Origin: Hansschlegelia plantiphila
Lineage (GTDB): Bacteria; Pseudomonadota; Alphaproteobacteria; Rhizobiales; Methylopilaceae
Direction: 5' to 3'
DNA length: 64,000 bases
NCBI RefSeq assembly: GCF_027922265.1
Contig: NZ_BSFI01000021.1
Span: 124,001-188,000 of the forward strand
Shown: piece after piece, positions 44,560 through 54,500 of the stretch
How positions within the stretch are numbered: position 1 is the stretch's first letter
Layout: each line of letters begins with the position of its first letter
The notes under the pieces: generated by a model
Seen by the model: the letters and a program-made list of their open reading frames with translations, nothing else
Told to the model about the DNA's origin: nothing
The model's database searches: none
Translations under genes and position numbers: made by a program

Positions 44560-44615
44560 GACGTCCGTCCCCTCCCGTTCCGCTATGCTGCGGACTTCTG
44601 GATTTCAGGACCGGC

Positions 44616-45179
44616 TCAGCCGATCTTTATCTTGGTGTCCGACTCGAATGCGTAAGGCGGCACGTCGAGATTCTGCGGGGCCGGTCCGCGTCGGATGCGG
44701 CCGGCGCCGTCGTAATGCGAGCCGTGGCACGGGCAGAGCCAGCCGCCGAAATCTCCGGAATTGGCGATCGGGACGCAGCCGAGATGCGTGCACACGCCGA
44801 CCACCACCAGCCAGTTCTCCTTGTCCTTCGCAGCGCGGTTGGCGTCGGTCGCGGGCGCGTCCGGCTCAAGGTTCTCGTTGCGGGCCAGGGGGTCGATCAG
44901 TTCCTCGAGCTTGACCTCCTTGGCCTTCTCGATCTGGTCCTTCGCGCGGTTCCACACGAAGACCGGCTTCCCCCGCCACTTGATGGTGACGACCTGACCT
45001 TCGGCGATCTGTGAGAGGTCGAGTTCGGTGGAGGACAGAGCGAGTTCGGACGCATCGGGATTCATCTGCGCGACGAAGGGCCAGGCGAGAAACCCGGCGC
45101 CAACGGCGGCCGCTGCGCCTGTCGCAAGGAACAGCATGTCGCGGCGAGTGGGTTCTTGGGCGTCGTGGGTCGCTGTCAC
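44616..45179 (-). CDS. petA: Rieske iron-sulfur protein (bc1 complex)
   Basis: A 187-residue Rieske protein. A twin-arginine motif (TRRDMLFLATG) precedes the single N-terminal helix (about 14-35). The [2Fe-2S] ligands are in CTHLGC (130-135) and CPCHGSH (149-155). It carries electrons from ubiquinol at cytochrome b to cytochrome c1. Start at GTG 45179 gives the expected N-terminus (TATHDAQEP). First gene of the operon; the promoter should lie in the 187 bases shared divergently with trmL. Confidence 0.96.
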   Translation of the reverse strand: MTATHDAQEPTRRDMLFLATGAAAAVGAGFLAWPFVAQMNPDASELALSSTELDLSQIAEGQVVTIKWRGKPVFVWNRAKDQIEKAKEVKLEELIDPLARNENLEPDAPATDANRAAKDKENWLVVVGVCTHLGCVPIANSGDFGGWLCPCHGSHYDGAGRIRRGPAPQNLDVPPYAFESDTKIKIG

Positions 45180-45366
45180 TCTCGGGTCGCCTCCTCGTCG
45201 GGTTGGGATGGCGAAAAGAAGCGCCATCACCACCCAGTCGGCCGTTTTCTGGAACGGCTCTTATTGCGACGCTATCCCGCACCCTCCCCCCCCTGTCCAC
45301 CCTGCGATGACAGGTAAGACACCTTGTCGCATCGCGACCCATTGCCTCTGTGAACTGGAGTTGCCC

Positions 45367-45840
45367 ATGCGGCTCGCTCTCTACCAGCCGGACATCCCGC
45401 AGAACGCCGGAACTCTGCTGAGACTCGCCGCCTGTCTAGGCGTGACCGTCGACATCATCGAGCCGGCCGGCTTCCCCGTGTCCGATCGAGCGTTCCGAAG
45501 GGCGGGGCTCGACTATCTCGATCACGTCGAGATCGTTCGCCACGTCTCGTTCGCAGCCTTCGAAGCCGTGCGCCGCGCCGAAGGCCGGCGGTTGGTGCTG
45601 CTCACGACCCAGGCCGAAACCTCGTTTTTGGACGCCGCCTACCGCTCCGACGACGTGTTGATGGTCGGACGGGAGAGCGCCGGCGCGCCGCCCGAGACGC
45701 ATGATTCGGCTGATCTAAGGGTCGCCATCCCGATGCGGCCCGGGATGCGCTCGCTGAACGTCGCGGTCGCCGGGGCCATGGCGCTGGCCGAAGCGCTGCG
45801 TGCGACCGGCGGGTTTCCTTCCCTGTCCGCTCCGGCGTAA
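45367..45840 (+). CDS. trmL: tRNA (cytidine/uridine-34-2'-O)-methyltransferase TrmL
   Basis: A 157-residue minimal SPOUT methyltransferase, the length of Trm[21 protein letters not shown], then [13 protein letters not shown] and [20 protein letters not shown], are its knot motifs. It methylates the ribose of the wobble base of tRNA-Leu isoacceptors. Followed 26 bases later by hemF. Confidence 0.93.
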   Translation: MRLALYQPDIPQNAGTLLRLAACLGVTVDIIEPAGFPVSDRAFRRAGLDYLDHVEIVRHVSFAAFEAVRRAEGRRLVLLTTQAETSFLDAAYRSDDVLMVGRESAGAPPETHDSADLRVAIPMRPGMRSLNVAVAGAMALAEALRATGGFPSLSAPA

Positions 45841-45866
45841 ATCGCGGCCCTTACGGAGATATCCCG

Positions 45867-46745
45867 ATGAAACCACTCGAGGACATAGAGGCCCGCACGA
45901 CGCGGAGCCGCGCCTGGTTCGAGGAACTGCGCGACAGGCTCCACGCCGCGCTCGAATCCATCGAGGACGAATCGGAGGCGACCGGTCCCGCAGGACGCTT
46001 CGAGCGCACGCCCTGGACGCGGCTGGACCATTCCGGCCGCGATGGCGGCGGCGGCGTCATGGGACTGATGAAAGGCCGGGTGTTCGAGAAGGTGGGCGTG
46101 CACGTCTCGACCGTGCATGGCGAGTTCGCGCCGGAATTTCGCAAGGACATTCCCGGCGCGATGGAGGCGCCGGACTTCTGGGCGTCCGGCATCTCGGTGA
46201 TCGCGCACCCCTGGAACCCGAACGTGCCCACAGTCCACATGAACACGCGCCACGTCGTCACGAGCAAAGCGTGGTTTGGCGGCGGGGCGGACCTGACGCC
46301 GGTGCTCGACAGGCGGCGGACGCAGGATGATCCCGACACCATCGCGTTCCACCGCGCTCTGGAGGAAGCCTGCGCGGACCATAAAGTCGCCGATTATCCG
46401 AAGTTCAAAACCTGGTGCGACGACTATTTCTTCCTTAAGCACCGCAACGAGCCGCGCGGCGTCGGCGGGGTGTTCTACGATTGGCTGAACACCGGCGATT
46501 TCGAAGCCGACTTCGCCTTCACCCGCGCGATCGGCGACGCCTTCCTGGCCATCTATCCCAAGATCGTGCGGTCCAACCTCCAGACGCCCTGGACTGAGGA
46601 CGATCGCGCCGAGCAGCTCGTTCGCCGCGGCCGTTACGTCGAATTCAACCTGCTCTACGATCGCGGGACGATCTTCGGCCTCAAGACAGGAGGAAACGTC
46701 TCCTCCATCCTGTCCTCCCTGCCGCCGCATGCGGCGTGGCCGTGA
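45867..46745 (+). CDS. hemF: Oxygen-dependent coproporphyrinogen III oxidase
   Basis: A 292-residue HemF that decarboxylates coproporphyrinogen III to protoporphyrinogen IX with O2 in heme synthesis. The signature [17 protein letters not shown] is intact, as are [25 protein letters not shown] and [14 protein letters not shown]. Length is normal. It converges with the CCA-adding enzyme gene, 12 bases between stops. Confidence 0.96.
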   Translation: MKPLEDIEARTTRSRAWFEELRDRLHAALESIEDESEATGPAGRFERTPWTRLDHSGRDGGGGVMGLMKGRVFEKVGVHVSTVHGEFAPEFRKDIPGAMEAPDFWASGISVIAHPWNPNVPTVHMNTRHVVTSKAWFGGGADLTPVLDRRRTQDDPDTIAFHRALEEACADHKVADYPKFKTWCDDYFFLKHRNEPRGVGGVFYDWLNTGDFEADFAFTRAIGDAFLAIYPKIVRSNLQTPWTEDDRAEQLVRRGRYVEFNLLYDRGTIFGLKTGGNVSSILSSLPPHAAWP

Positions 46746-46757
46746 GGCGACGGACGC

Positions 46758-47987
46758 CTAACCGGCCGACGCGACCGCGTTCTCGACGATCGCCGCAATG
46801 GCCGCAGGCTCTTCAGGGAAATCCGCGGCGATCCAAGCCGCCTCCGCCAGCCTGAGCGCTCGTCCGAGTTCTGGCCCAGCGCTGACGCCGCGCTTGATGA
46901 AGTCGGAGGCGGCGACGGGGAAGACGGGCGGCGTCCAGCGGTCGGGCAGGGACAGGAGATCGATCCAGCGCCCGCCCTCGCCGCCGGCGTCCGCCCAGGC
47001 GAGGCGCGCGCGGTCACGATAGCCCTCCGGCCCGAGGCGGTAGAGCGAGGCGCGCGCCGCGGCTTCGTCGCCGGGGTGGAGCGGGGGAAAGAGATCGCCC
47101 ACGCCCTGAAGCCGCTTCGCTTCCCGGTTCGAGAGTTTGAGGCGGCGGCGCAGGCGCTCGGCGTCTTCGGCGACGAACTGCAGGAGGGCCGCGAGCCCCA
47201 GAAGCCCGTCCGGCCTGCCGGCTTCAAGCGCAACGAAGCGTGCGAAGCGCGCGAGGCGCGGAACGCCGCCGGTCAGCGGCGCGAGCAGTCCGGCCTGCGC
47301 CATCGCGGCCACAGTTTCGGTCGCGCGCGGAGCGACGAGCAGCTTGAGGAGTTCGGCGCGAACGCGCTCGCCCGACAGGCGCGATAGCCCGCCGCGTTCC
47401 GCGATCGCGGCCGCGAAACCTTCGGCGTCGAGAGCTCCCCTGGCGAAGCGCGCGTGGAAGCGGAAGAAACGCAGCGTCCGCAGATAGTCCTCGCGGATGC
47501 GCTCGCGGGCCACGCCGATGAAGCGGACGCGCCCCGCCTCAAGGTCGGCGAGGCCGCCGACATGATCATGCACCCTGCCCCTCCGATCGAGGAACAGGCC
47601 GTTGATGGTGAGGTCGCGCCGCCTTGCATCCTCCGCCCAGTCCCGGGTGAAGGCGACGATCGCGCGACGTCCGTCAGTCGCGACGTCGCGGCGAAGCGTC
47701 GTGACCTCGAAAGGCCTGCCTTCGACGACAACGGTGACGGTGCCGTGTTCGATTCCGGTCGGGACAGGCTTCCAGCCTTTCGCCGCCGCCCGCGCTGAAA
47801 CCACATCCGGCGTCGCGGTGGTGGCGATATCGACGTCGCCGGGCGGGCAGCCGAGCAGCGCATCGCGCACCGCGCCGCCATTGACACGCGCCTCCTCGCC
47901 GTCGCTGTCGAGCGCTGCGAGCACGTCGGCGAGCGGCCGCGCGTCCAGCCAAGCGGCGTGAGAGAGGCGAGCTACGGAGTCGGTCAT
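46758..47987 (-). CDS. cca: CCA tRNA nucleotidyltransferase
   Basis: A 409-residue class II nucleotidyltransferase that adds or repairs CCA at tRNA 3' ends (or adds A or C only). GGAVRDALLG and GDVDIAT hold the metal ligands; RRDLTINGLF and ERIREDYLRTLRFFRFHARF follow, giving the NTP-selecting region. The C-terminal helical body is intact. It starts with a four-base overlap of the DUF6111 stop; last gene of the four-gene operon starting at 49490. Confidence 0.94.
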   Translation of the reverse strand: MTDSVARLSHAAWLDARPLADVLAALDSDGEEARVNGGAVRDALLGCPPGDVDIATTATPDVVSARAAAKGWKPVPTGIEHGTVTVVVEGRPFEVTTLRRDVATDGRRAIVAFTRDWAEDARRRDLTINGLFLDRRGRVHDHVGGLADLEAGRVRFIGVARERIREDYLRTLRFFRFHARFARGALDAEGFAAAIAERGGLSRLSGERVRAELLKLLVAPRATETVAAMAQAGLLAPLTGGVPRLARFARFVALEAGRPDGLLGLAALLQFVAEDAERLRRRLKLSNREAKRLQGVGDLFPPLHPGDEAAARASLYRLGPEGYRDRARLAWADAGGEGGRWIDLLSLPDRWTPPVFPVAASDFIKRGVSAGPELGRALRLAEAAWIAADFPEEPAAIAAIVENAVASAG

Positions 47988-48259
47988 TTTCTGTCGGGCT
48001 CGACGATGCTGCCGGGCACGAACACGCCGTTCTCCATATGGGCCGGCATATAAAGCGCCCTGGTCGAGCCACCGCTTGTGAGCGCGAGAATCCCGAGGCT
48101 CGCGAAGGTCAGCGCGAGCCCCGACGCGACGAGCCAGGCCAGAGGCACACCTCGCCAGCGCTCAGGCGCTTTCCATCCGCGGTCCGTCAGATAGAGCCAG
48201 ACGCCGTAGACAACGAACGGCAGCAGGAACAGAAGCGCCTGGAACGCGATGCGGCTCAT
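47984..48259 (-). CDS. DUF6111 family small membrane protein
   Basis: A 91-residue protein with two membrane helices (about 4-26 and 43-62) and a short C-terminal tail. It matches the DUF6111 type by its start (MSRIAFQALLFLLPF) and by its place between CoA pyrophosphatase and CCA-adding enzyme genes. Function unknown. It overlaps both neighbours by four bases, so all three are translated together. Confidence 0.85.
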   Translation of the reverse strand: MSRIAFQALLFLLPFVVYGVWLYLTDRGWKAPERWRGVPLAWLVASGLALTFASLGILALTSGGSTRALYMPAHMENGVFVPGSIVEPDRK

Positions 48260-48906
48260 CCGGCGTAAAGCCTTTCATACAGATTGCGGAGCAGCCCGGC
48301 TGTTACGCCCCAGATATGCCGCTCCCGCCATGGCATATGGTGCACCTCCCGCAGCCCTCCGGACCATTCGCGCATCTCGATCCGATGGTTCTCCTCGCGC
48401 ATCAGGAAGTCGAGGGGAACCTCGAAGGCCTCGTCGACCTCGGCTCGCGACAGCGTCAGTTGATAGGCAGGGTCGATCTCGGCCACTACGCCGATGACGC
48501 CATAGCCGGAATAGGTCACGTAGAGGTCGAGATAACCGAGCGGACGCACCAGATTTCGATCGAGTCCGATCTCCTCCTCCGCCTCCCTCAGAGCGGTCGC
48601 GAGCGGCGTGGCGTCGTCGGCCTCCCGTCCGCCGCCGGGAAACGAGATCTGGCCGGCGTGCACCGGCAGCGTCTTGGCCCGCTGCGTGAACAACAATTGC
48701 GGTTCGGCCCTCGCCACTATGCCGACGAGCACCGCCGCGGCGCGGGGGACATGGTCCGGAGCGAGCAGCCCGTGCTCGCCGATCGGAACGGTCTCCGGAT
48801 CGTCCGGATCTGGAGGCGCCGCCAGCAACCGCGCAGCCGCCCGCCGACGCAGCTCCTCAAGCGAAAAGAACGGGCCGCGCGTCGCTTGGGCGACCGTCGC
48901 GGTCAT
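48256..48906 (-). CDS. CoA pyrophosphatase, NUDIX family
   Basis: A 216-residue NUDIX hydrolase. The NUDIX box is GGGREADD with REAEEEIG, preceded by LPVHAGQISFPGG, the UPF0035 motif of CoA pyrophosphatases (NudL-type). It would cleave CoA to 4'-phosphopantetheine and 3',5'-ADP. ATG at 48906 overlaps the DUF1285 stop by four bases. Confidence 0.92.
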   Translation of the reverse strand: MTATVAQATRGPFFSLEELRRRAAARLLAAPPDPDDPETVPIGEHGLLAPDHVPRAAAVLVGIVARAEPQLLFTQRAKTLPVHAGQISFPGGGREADDATPLATALREAEEEIGLDRNLVRPLGYLDLYVTYSGYGVIGVVAEIDPAYQLTLSRAEVDEAFEVPLDFLMREENHRIEMREWSGGLREVHHMPWRERHIWGVTAGLLRNLYERLYAG

Positions 48907-49490
48907 GCCGCGGCTCCGTCCGCCTCGCCCATGGCGAAGAATTGGCCGCCGGACCAGACGCCCAGGAGACCCTCTCGTTCTTCGGCGAGAGCGACGAGAT
49001 CATAGACCACGGAGCGCGCGACCAGCGCCCAAAGGTCGGCGCGGACGCGCGCGTAGGGCCGAAAGCCGGCCTTTCCCTGCTCGAAGCGGAGCGGATGGTC
49101 AGGACCAATGTCGACGGTCTCATCGACATTGGTGCGGAAGCGAATCTGACGATCCGGTCCCTCGCCGTCGCTCGCCATCTCCACGGCTACGAACGGCGCG
49201 TCGTCGACTGTGATCGAGAGCTTCTCGGCGGGCGTCACCAGGACGTAACCATCCGGATCACGCCGAAGCACGGTCGAAAACAGTTTCACGAGCGCCGGCC
49301 GCCGAATCGGCGAGCCTTGGTGGAGCCACGTCCCGTCCGCCTTGATGACGAGGTCCAGTTCGCCGCAATGGTCCGGATTCCAGAGGTGGACCGGCGCCGG
49401 CCCGCGAGAGCCGGCCTCCTTCGCCGCGGCGACGAGCGCCTGCATCCGAGCCGCGCCATCCGACGTATGGATCGATGAGACTTCCGCCAT
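48903..49490 (-). CDS. DUF1285 domain protein
   Basis: A 195-residue protein of the DUF1285 family, soluble, function unknown. HLWNPDHCGELDLVIKADGTWLHQGSPI is the N-terminal signature (about 35-62), with LVTPAEKLSITVDDAPFVAV in the middle. ATG 49490 chosen for the longer frame's lack of N-terminal support. First gene of the DUF1285-CoA pyrophosphatase-DUF6111-cca unit; the promoter should be in 49491-49709, divergent from the MoxR gene. Confidence 0.88.
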   Translation of the reverse strand: MAEVSSIHTSDGAARMQALVAAAKEAGSRGPAPVHLWNPDHCGELDLVIKADGTWLHQGSPIRRPALVKLFSTVLRRDPDGYVLVTPAEKLSITVDDAPFVAVEMASDGEGPDRQIRFRTNVDETVDIGPDHPLRFEQGKAGFRPYARVRADLWALVARSVVYDLVALAEEREGLLGVWSGGQFFAMGEADGAAA

Positions 49491-49709
49491 CACGTTCGCT
49501 TGACGCTCCGCTCCAGCCCTGACGATCGGCCTCAACATCGCCGGTATCGTGGGTCCCTGCTCGACATCACACTTATGGCTTCGCGCTGCTGCGGATAAGG
49601 GTCGTCCCCGCGATGGGGCCCGGAGCCGGACATCGAAGGTTGCAATGTCGCCCGGACGGTCGTCCGATGGGCCGGCCGTGCGGATCGGGCGGAATCGAGG
49701 AGAGCTTTG

Positions 49710-50720
<1,011 letters not shown>

Positions 50721-50725
50721 CGCGG

Positions 50726-51637
50726 ATGGCGGTGCGCGCCGAGCTCGTCGAGCGGGAGGCCGCCCGGGTCACCGTTCGCCACGAGGACGCGGCGCTCGAT
50801 CTCGCAGCCAGCCTTCCGCGGCTGCTGGTCGCCGCAAGGCGCGCGTCGTCGACGGTGGCGCACGGCCTGCACGGGCGTAGGCGATCCGGCGTCGGCGAGA
50901 ATTTCTGGCAGTTCCGTCGCTTCAGCCAGGGCGATCCGGTCGGCCGCATCGACTGGCGCCGTTCGGCGCGCGACGACCACGTCTATATCCGTGAGCAGGA
51001 GTGGGAAGCGGCGCACACGGTCTGGATCTGGATCGACCGCTCGCGCTCCATGGCCTTCAGATCGAGCCTAGCGTCAGTCCCGAAGATCGAACGGGCGGTC
51101 GTGCTCGGTCTCGCGCTTGCCGACCTGCTGGTGCGAGGCGGCGAGCGCGTTGGACTGCTCGGCGTCACCCGGCCGACCGCGAGCAGGCTCGCAATCGAAC
51201 GGCTTGGACAAGCGCTCGTCTTCGCCAGCGAGGATACGAGCGAGCTGCCGCCGGCCGAGGCGCCGATCGCCCGGCTCGCCGAAGCAGTGCTTATCGGCGA
51301 CCTGTTGGCGCCGGAGGATGAGATCGCGGCGTCCGTCGCTCGTCTCGCGGCCCGCGGCGGACGCGGCCACATGGTGATGATCGCCGACCCCGCGGAGGAG
51401 ACGTTTCCTTTCTCCGGCCGCACTGAATTCGTCGACCCCGACAGCTCGCGGAGGCTCGTCGCCGGCCGCGCCGAGGACTGGCGCGCCGGCTACGCCGAAC
51501 GCCTCGCGCGGCATCGGGCGGCGCTCGGCGAGATCGCGCGACGCCACGGCTGGAGCTTCACGATCCACCGGACCGACCGGCCGGCGTCGGAGCCGCTGCT
51601 CGCGCTCCATGCGCGGCTTGCGGAGGCGGCGTTTTGA
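50726..51637 (+). CDS. DUF58 domain protein (MoxR partner)
   Basis: A 303-residue DUF58 protein, starting five bases after moxR. The hallmark is GENFWQFRRFSQGDPVGRIDWRRSARDDHVYIRE at about 60-93. A VWA-like fold follows (VWIWIDRSRSMAF, with the DxSxS-type site). DUF58 proteins are encoded next to MoxR ATPases in many bacteria and are thought to be their partners; exact role not known. Its stop overlaps the next gene's TTG start by four bases. Confidence 0.93.
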   Translation: MAVRAELVEREAARVTVRHEDAALDLAASLPRLLVAARRASSTVAHGLHGRRRSGVGENFWQFRRFSQGDPVGRIDWRRSARDDHVYIREQEWEAAHTVWIWIDRSRSMAFRSSLASVPKIERAVVLGLALADLLVRGGERVGLLGVTRPTASRLAIERLGQALVFASEDTSELPPAEAPIARLAEAVLIGDLLAPEDEIAASVARLAARGGRGHMVMIADPAEETFPFSGRTEFVDPDSSRRLVAGRAEDWRAGYAERLARHRAALGEIARRHGWSFTIHRTDRPASEPLLALHARLAEAAF

Positions 51638-54456
51638 GCGCGCTCCCGCTTGCGTTCCTTAGCCCCTGGATGCTGCTCGGCCTGCTCGCGCTGCCGGCGC
51701 TGTGGCTGCTGCTGCGACTGGTTCCCCCGCGCCCGCGCCGGGTCGATTTCCCGCCGCTTCGTCTCCTGCTCGACGTCGTCGCGAAGCGTGAGACGCCGGT
51801 CTCTACGCCCTGGTGGTTGCTGCTTCTTCGCCTCGCTCTCGCCGCCTTCATCATCTTCGCGCTGGCGAAGCCGGTGTGGAATCTCCAGCCTACGGCCGCC
51901 GCGGGCTCGGGTCCGCTGCTCGTCGTTATCGACAATGGCTGGGCGTCCGCGCCCGATTGGGACGCGCGTGTTCAGGCGGCCGACGCCGCGATCGAGGCCG
52001 CCGGCGACGGAGGCCGCGCGGTCGCGCTGGTCGCCTCCGCCGATGCGCCGCGGGACATCGGTCTCGTGACGGCCGGCCAGGCCCGCGAACGGCTGCGCGT
52101 CATCACGCCCGAACCTTTCGATCCCGACCGCAAGCCGCTGCTTCCGCCGATCGATAAGCTGATCAAGACCGTCCCTTCGACCGAAGCGCTGTGGATCACA
52201 GACGGCCTGGCGCGGGGCGACGCGCATGCTTTCGCCGAAGGGCTGAAGACCGCTCTCGGCGACGGCAGGCTCACCGTACGCGCGGACGCGCGCTCGGCCC
52301 GCGGACTTGCGGCCGCCGAGAACCAGCCGGGCGCCCTCACCGTCAAGGCGCTTCGCGCCGAGGCGGCGGGGTCCGAGCCGTTCCGGATTCGCGCGTCCGA
52401 CCTTCGCGGGCGGACGCTCGCCGACGTCGATGGGCGGTTCGAACCCGGCGCCAGGGACGCGGTGGCGACCGTCGATCTGCCCGTCGAGCTCCGCAACGAC
52501 GTCGCTCGGCTCGAGATCGTCGGCGCGAAGACGGCCGGCGCGGTGCAACTGCTCGACCAGCGCTCCAAGCGCCGCTCGATCGGGCTCGTCACCGGCGCGT
52601 CGACCGACGTCGCGCAGCCACTGCTGTCGCCCACTTATTACGTCTCGCAAGCGCTGAAACCTTTCGCCGACGTTCGCGAGGCGCGCGGCCAGGGCGCGAG
52701 CCAGGCGGTCGAGGCCTTCGTCGCGGAAAAACTGCCGGTCATCGTGCTGGCCGACGTGGGAGCGCTCACGCAAGAAGCCCATGAGGCGCTCAGCCAATGG
52801 GTCAAGAACGGCGGTGTGCTGATCCGCTTCGCGGGCCCCCGGCTCGCCGGAGCGCCGGAGGACGACCTGTCGCCCGTGCGCCTGCGCCAGGGCGGCCGTA
52901 TCCTGGGCGGCGCTTTGGCCTGGGAGACCCCGCAGCCGCTGGCGAGCTTCTCGCCGAATGGTCCGTTCGCGCCGCTTACCGTGCCGAAGGACGTGACCGT
53001 GAACCGGCAAGTGCTGGCCGAGCCCGACGTCGACCTGCCCGACCGGGTCTGGGCGACGCTCGGCGACGGCACCCCCCTCGTCACCGGCGTCAGGCAGGGC
53101 AAGGGCCTCACGGCGCTGTTCCACGTCACCTCGGACACGCGCTGGTCGAACCTGCCGCTCTCCGGCGCATTCGTCGAGATGCTCCGCCGCGTCGTCGACC
53201 TCGCGGGGTCGAACCCTCCATCGAAGCCCCAGGAAGGCGCAGCCGCGCCGCAGGCGGCGGCTGGCGCGCGAGCCGCTGTGCTGGCTCCGACCCGCACGCT
53301 CGACGGCTACGGGGCCTTCCGCAGCCCGCCGGCGACCGCCCGGCCGGCGCCGGCCGAAGGCCGGCCCGCGGCGACGCAGGATAACCCGCCAGGGTTCTAC
53401 GGGCCGGTCGATGCAGGCGTAGCGCTCAACGTGCTCGCGCCCGACGCCGCGCTTGCGCGCGCCGACCTCTCCGGCCTCGACGTGAACGTGTCGCCGATCG
53501 TCGTCGCCGAACCGACGCCGATCGCGCCGTGGCTGTTCACGATCGCAGCGGTCGCGGCGATCGCTGACAGCCTGATCGTCTTCCTCCTCGGCGGCGGAGC
53601 GGCGCTGCTCTCCGGACGGCGCGCCGGAACGGCGGCGCTGATGATCGCAGCCGCCGGACTGGCGCTTGCTGCGAGCGCCGCGCCCGGCCTCGCCCAGCAA
53701 CCGCCGGTCAAGCCCGCGATCGACGAGAGGTTCGCGCTGGAGGCCACGCTGTCGACCCGTCTCGCTTACGTGCAGACCGGCGATTTCGAGGTCGACCGGC
53801 TGAGCAAGGCTGGTCTCGAAGGCCTTACCCAGACGCTCGCCCAGCGCACCGCACTGGAGCCGGGCTCGCCGATGGCGGTGGACCCCGCGAAGGACGAGCT
53901 CTCGTTCTTCCCGTTGATCTACTGGCCGGTCGTCAACGGCGCGCCGACGCCCTCGCCCGAGGCGCTGGCCCGTATCGACGCCTACATGAAGCAGGGCGGC
54001 GCGATCCTGTTCGACACGCGCGACGCGCTGACCGCCGCGCCCGGCGTCGAGAATGAGGCGCTGAAGCGCCTCCTAGCCGGCCTCGACGTGCCGGCCCTCG
54101 AAAAGGTGCCGGACGACCACGTGCTGACCAAGGCGTTCTACCTGCTGAATGATTTTCCCGGCCGCTATTCTGGCAGTCCGCTCTGGGTCGAGGCCCTGCC
54201 GCCGGTCGAGGACGGCGAGGAGCGTCCCGCGCGCGCCGGCGATGGCGTCTCGCCGATCCTGATCACCGGGGCCGATCTCGCCGGCGCTTGGGCGATCGGC
54301 GCCAACGGCGATCCGCTGCTGCCGACCTCCGGAGACGAGCGACAGCGTGAGATGGCCTACCGCGTCGGCGTCAACATCGTGATGTACACCCTGACCGGAA
54401 ACTACAAGGCCGACCAGGTGCACGTGCCGGCGCTGCTTGAGAGGCTCGGCCAATGA
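51634..54456 (+). CDS. BatA-like membrane protein with C-terminal DUF4159
   Basis: A 940-residue membrane protein starting at TTG, overlapping DUF58. Two helices sit at the N-terminus (about 9-29 and 55-75) with the BatA-type SPWMLLGLLALPALWLLLRL and PRRVDFPPLRLL. A long periplasmic or cytoplasmic middle (about 85-620) follows, with GATase-like pieces such as ALTQEAHEALSQWVKNGGVLIRF. Two further helices lie at about 630-655 and 665-690, and the C-terminal DUF4159 domain runs from about 700 to 935 (LIYWPVVNG, MKQGGAILFDTRDAL). Function unknown. Confidence 0.9.
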   Translation: MSALPLAFLSPWMLLGLLALPALWLLLRLVPPRPRRVDFPPLRLLLDVVAKRETPVSTPWWLLLLRLALAAFIIFALAKPVWNLQPTAAAGSGPLLVVIDNGWASAPDWDARVQAADAAIEAAGDGGRAVALVASADAPRDIGLVTAGQARERLRVITPEPFDPDRKPLLPPIDKLIKTVPSTEALWITDGLARGDAHAFAEGLKTALGDGRLTVRADARSARGLAAAENQPGALTVKALRAEAAGSEPFRIRASDLRGRTLADVDGRFEPGARDAVATVDLPVELRNDVARLEIVGAKTAGAVQLLDQRSKRRSIGLVTGASTDVAQPLLSPTYYVSQALKPFADVREARGQGASQAVEAFVAEKLPVIVLADVGALTQEAHEALSQWVKNGGVLIRFAGPRLAGAPEDDLSPVRLRQGGRILGGALAWETPQPLASFSPNGPFAPLTVPKDVTVNRQVLAEPDVDLPDRVWATLGDGTPLVTGVRQGKGLTALFHVTSDTRWSNLPLSGAFVEMLRRVVDLAGSNPPSKPQEGAAAPQAAAGARAAVLAPTRTLDGYGAFRSPPATARPAPAEGRPAATQDNPPGFYGPVDAGVALNVLAPDAALARADLSGLDVNVSPIVVAEPTPIAPWLFTIAAVAAIADSLIVFLLGGGAALLSGRRAGTAALMIAAAGLALAASAAPGLAQQPPVKPAIDERFALEATLSTRLAYVQTGDFEVDRLSKAGLEGLTQTLAQRTALEPGSPMAVDPAKDELSFFPLIYWPVVNGAPTPSPEALARIDAYMKQGGAILFDTRDALTAAPGVENEALKRLLAGLDVPALEKVPDDHVLTKAFYLLNDFPGRYSGSPLWVEALPPVEDGEERPARAGDGVSPILITGADLAGAWAIGANGDPLLPTSGDERQREMAYRVGVNIVMYTLTGNYKADQVHVPALLERLGQ

Positions 54457-54500
54457 CGGATGCTCGACGTCTTGAACGCGGCGCCTGAAGAAGGACCGGC

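Noticed and set aside
51490..53700. 736-codon minus-strand frame in the DUF4159 gene
   Set aside because: Antisense to the BatA/DUF4159 protein and Arg-rich without motif; a shadow.
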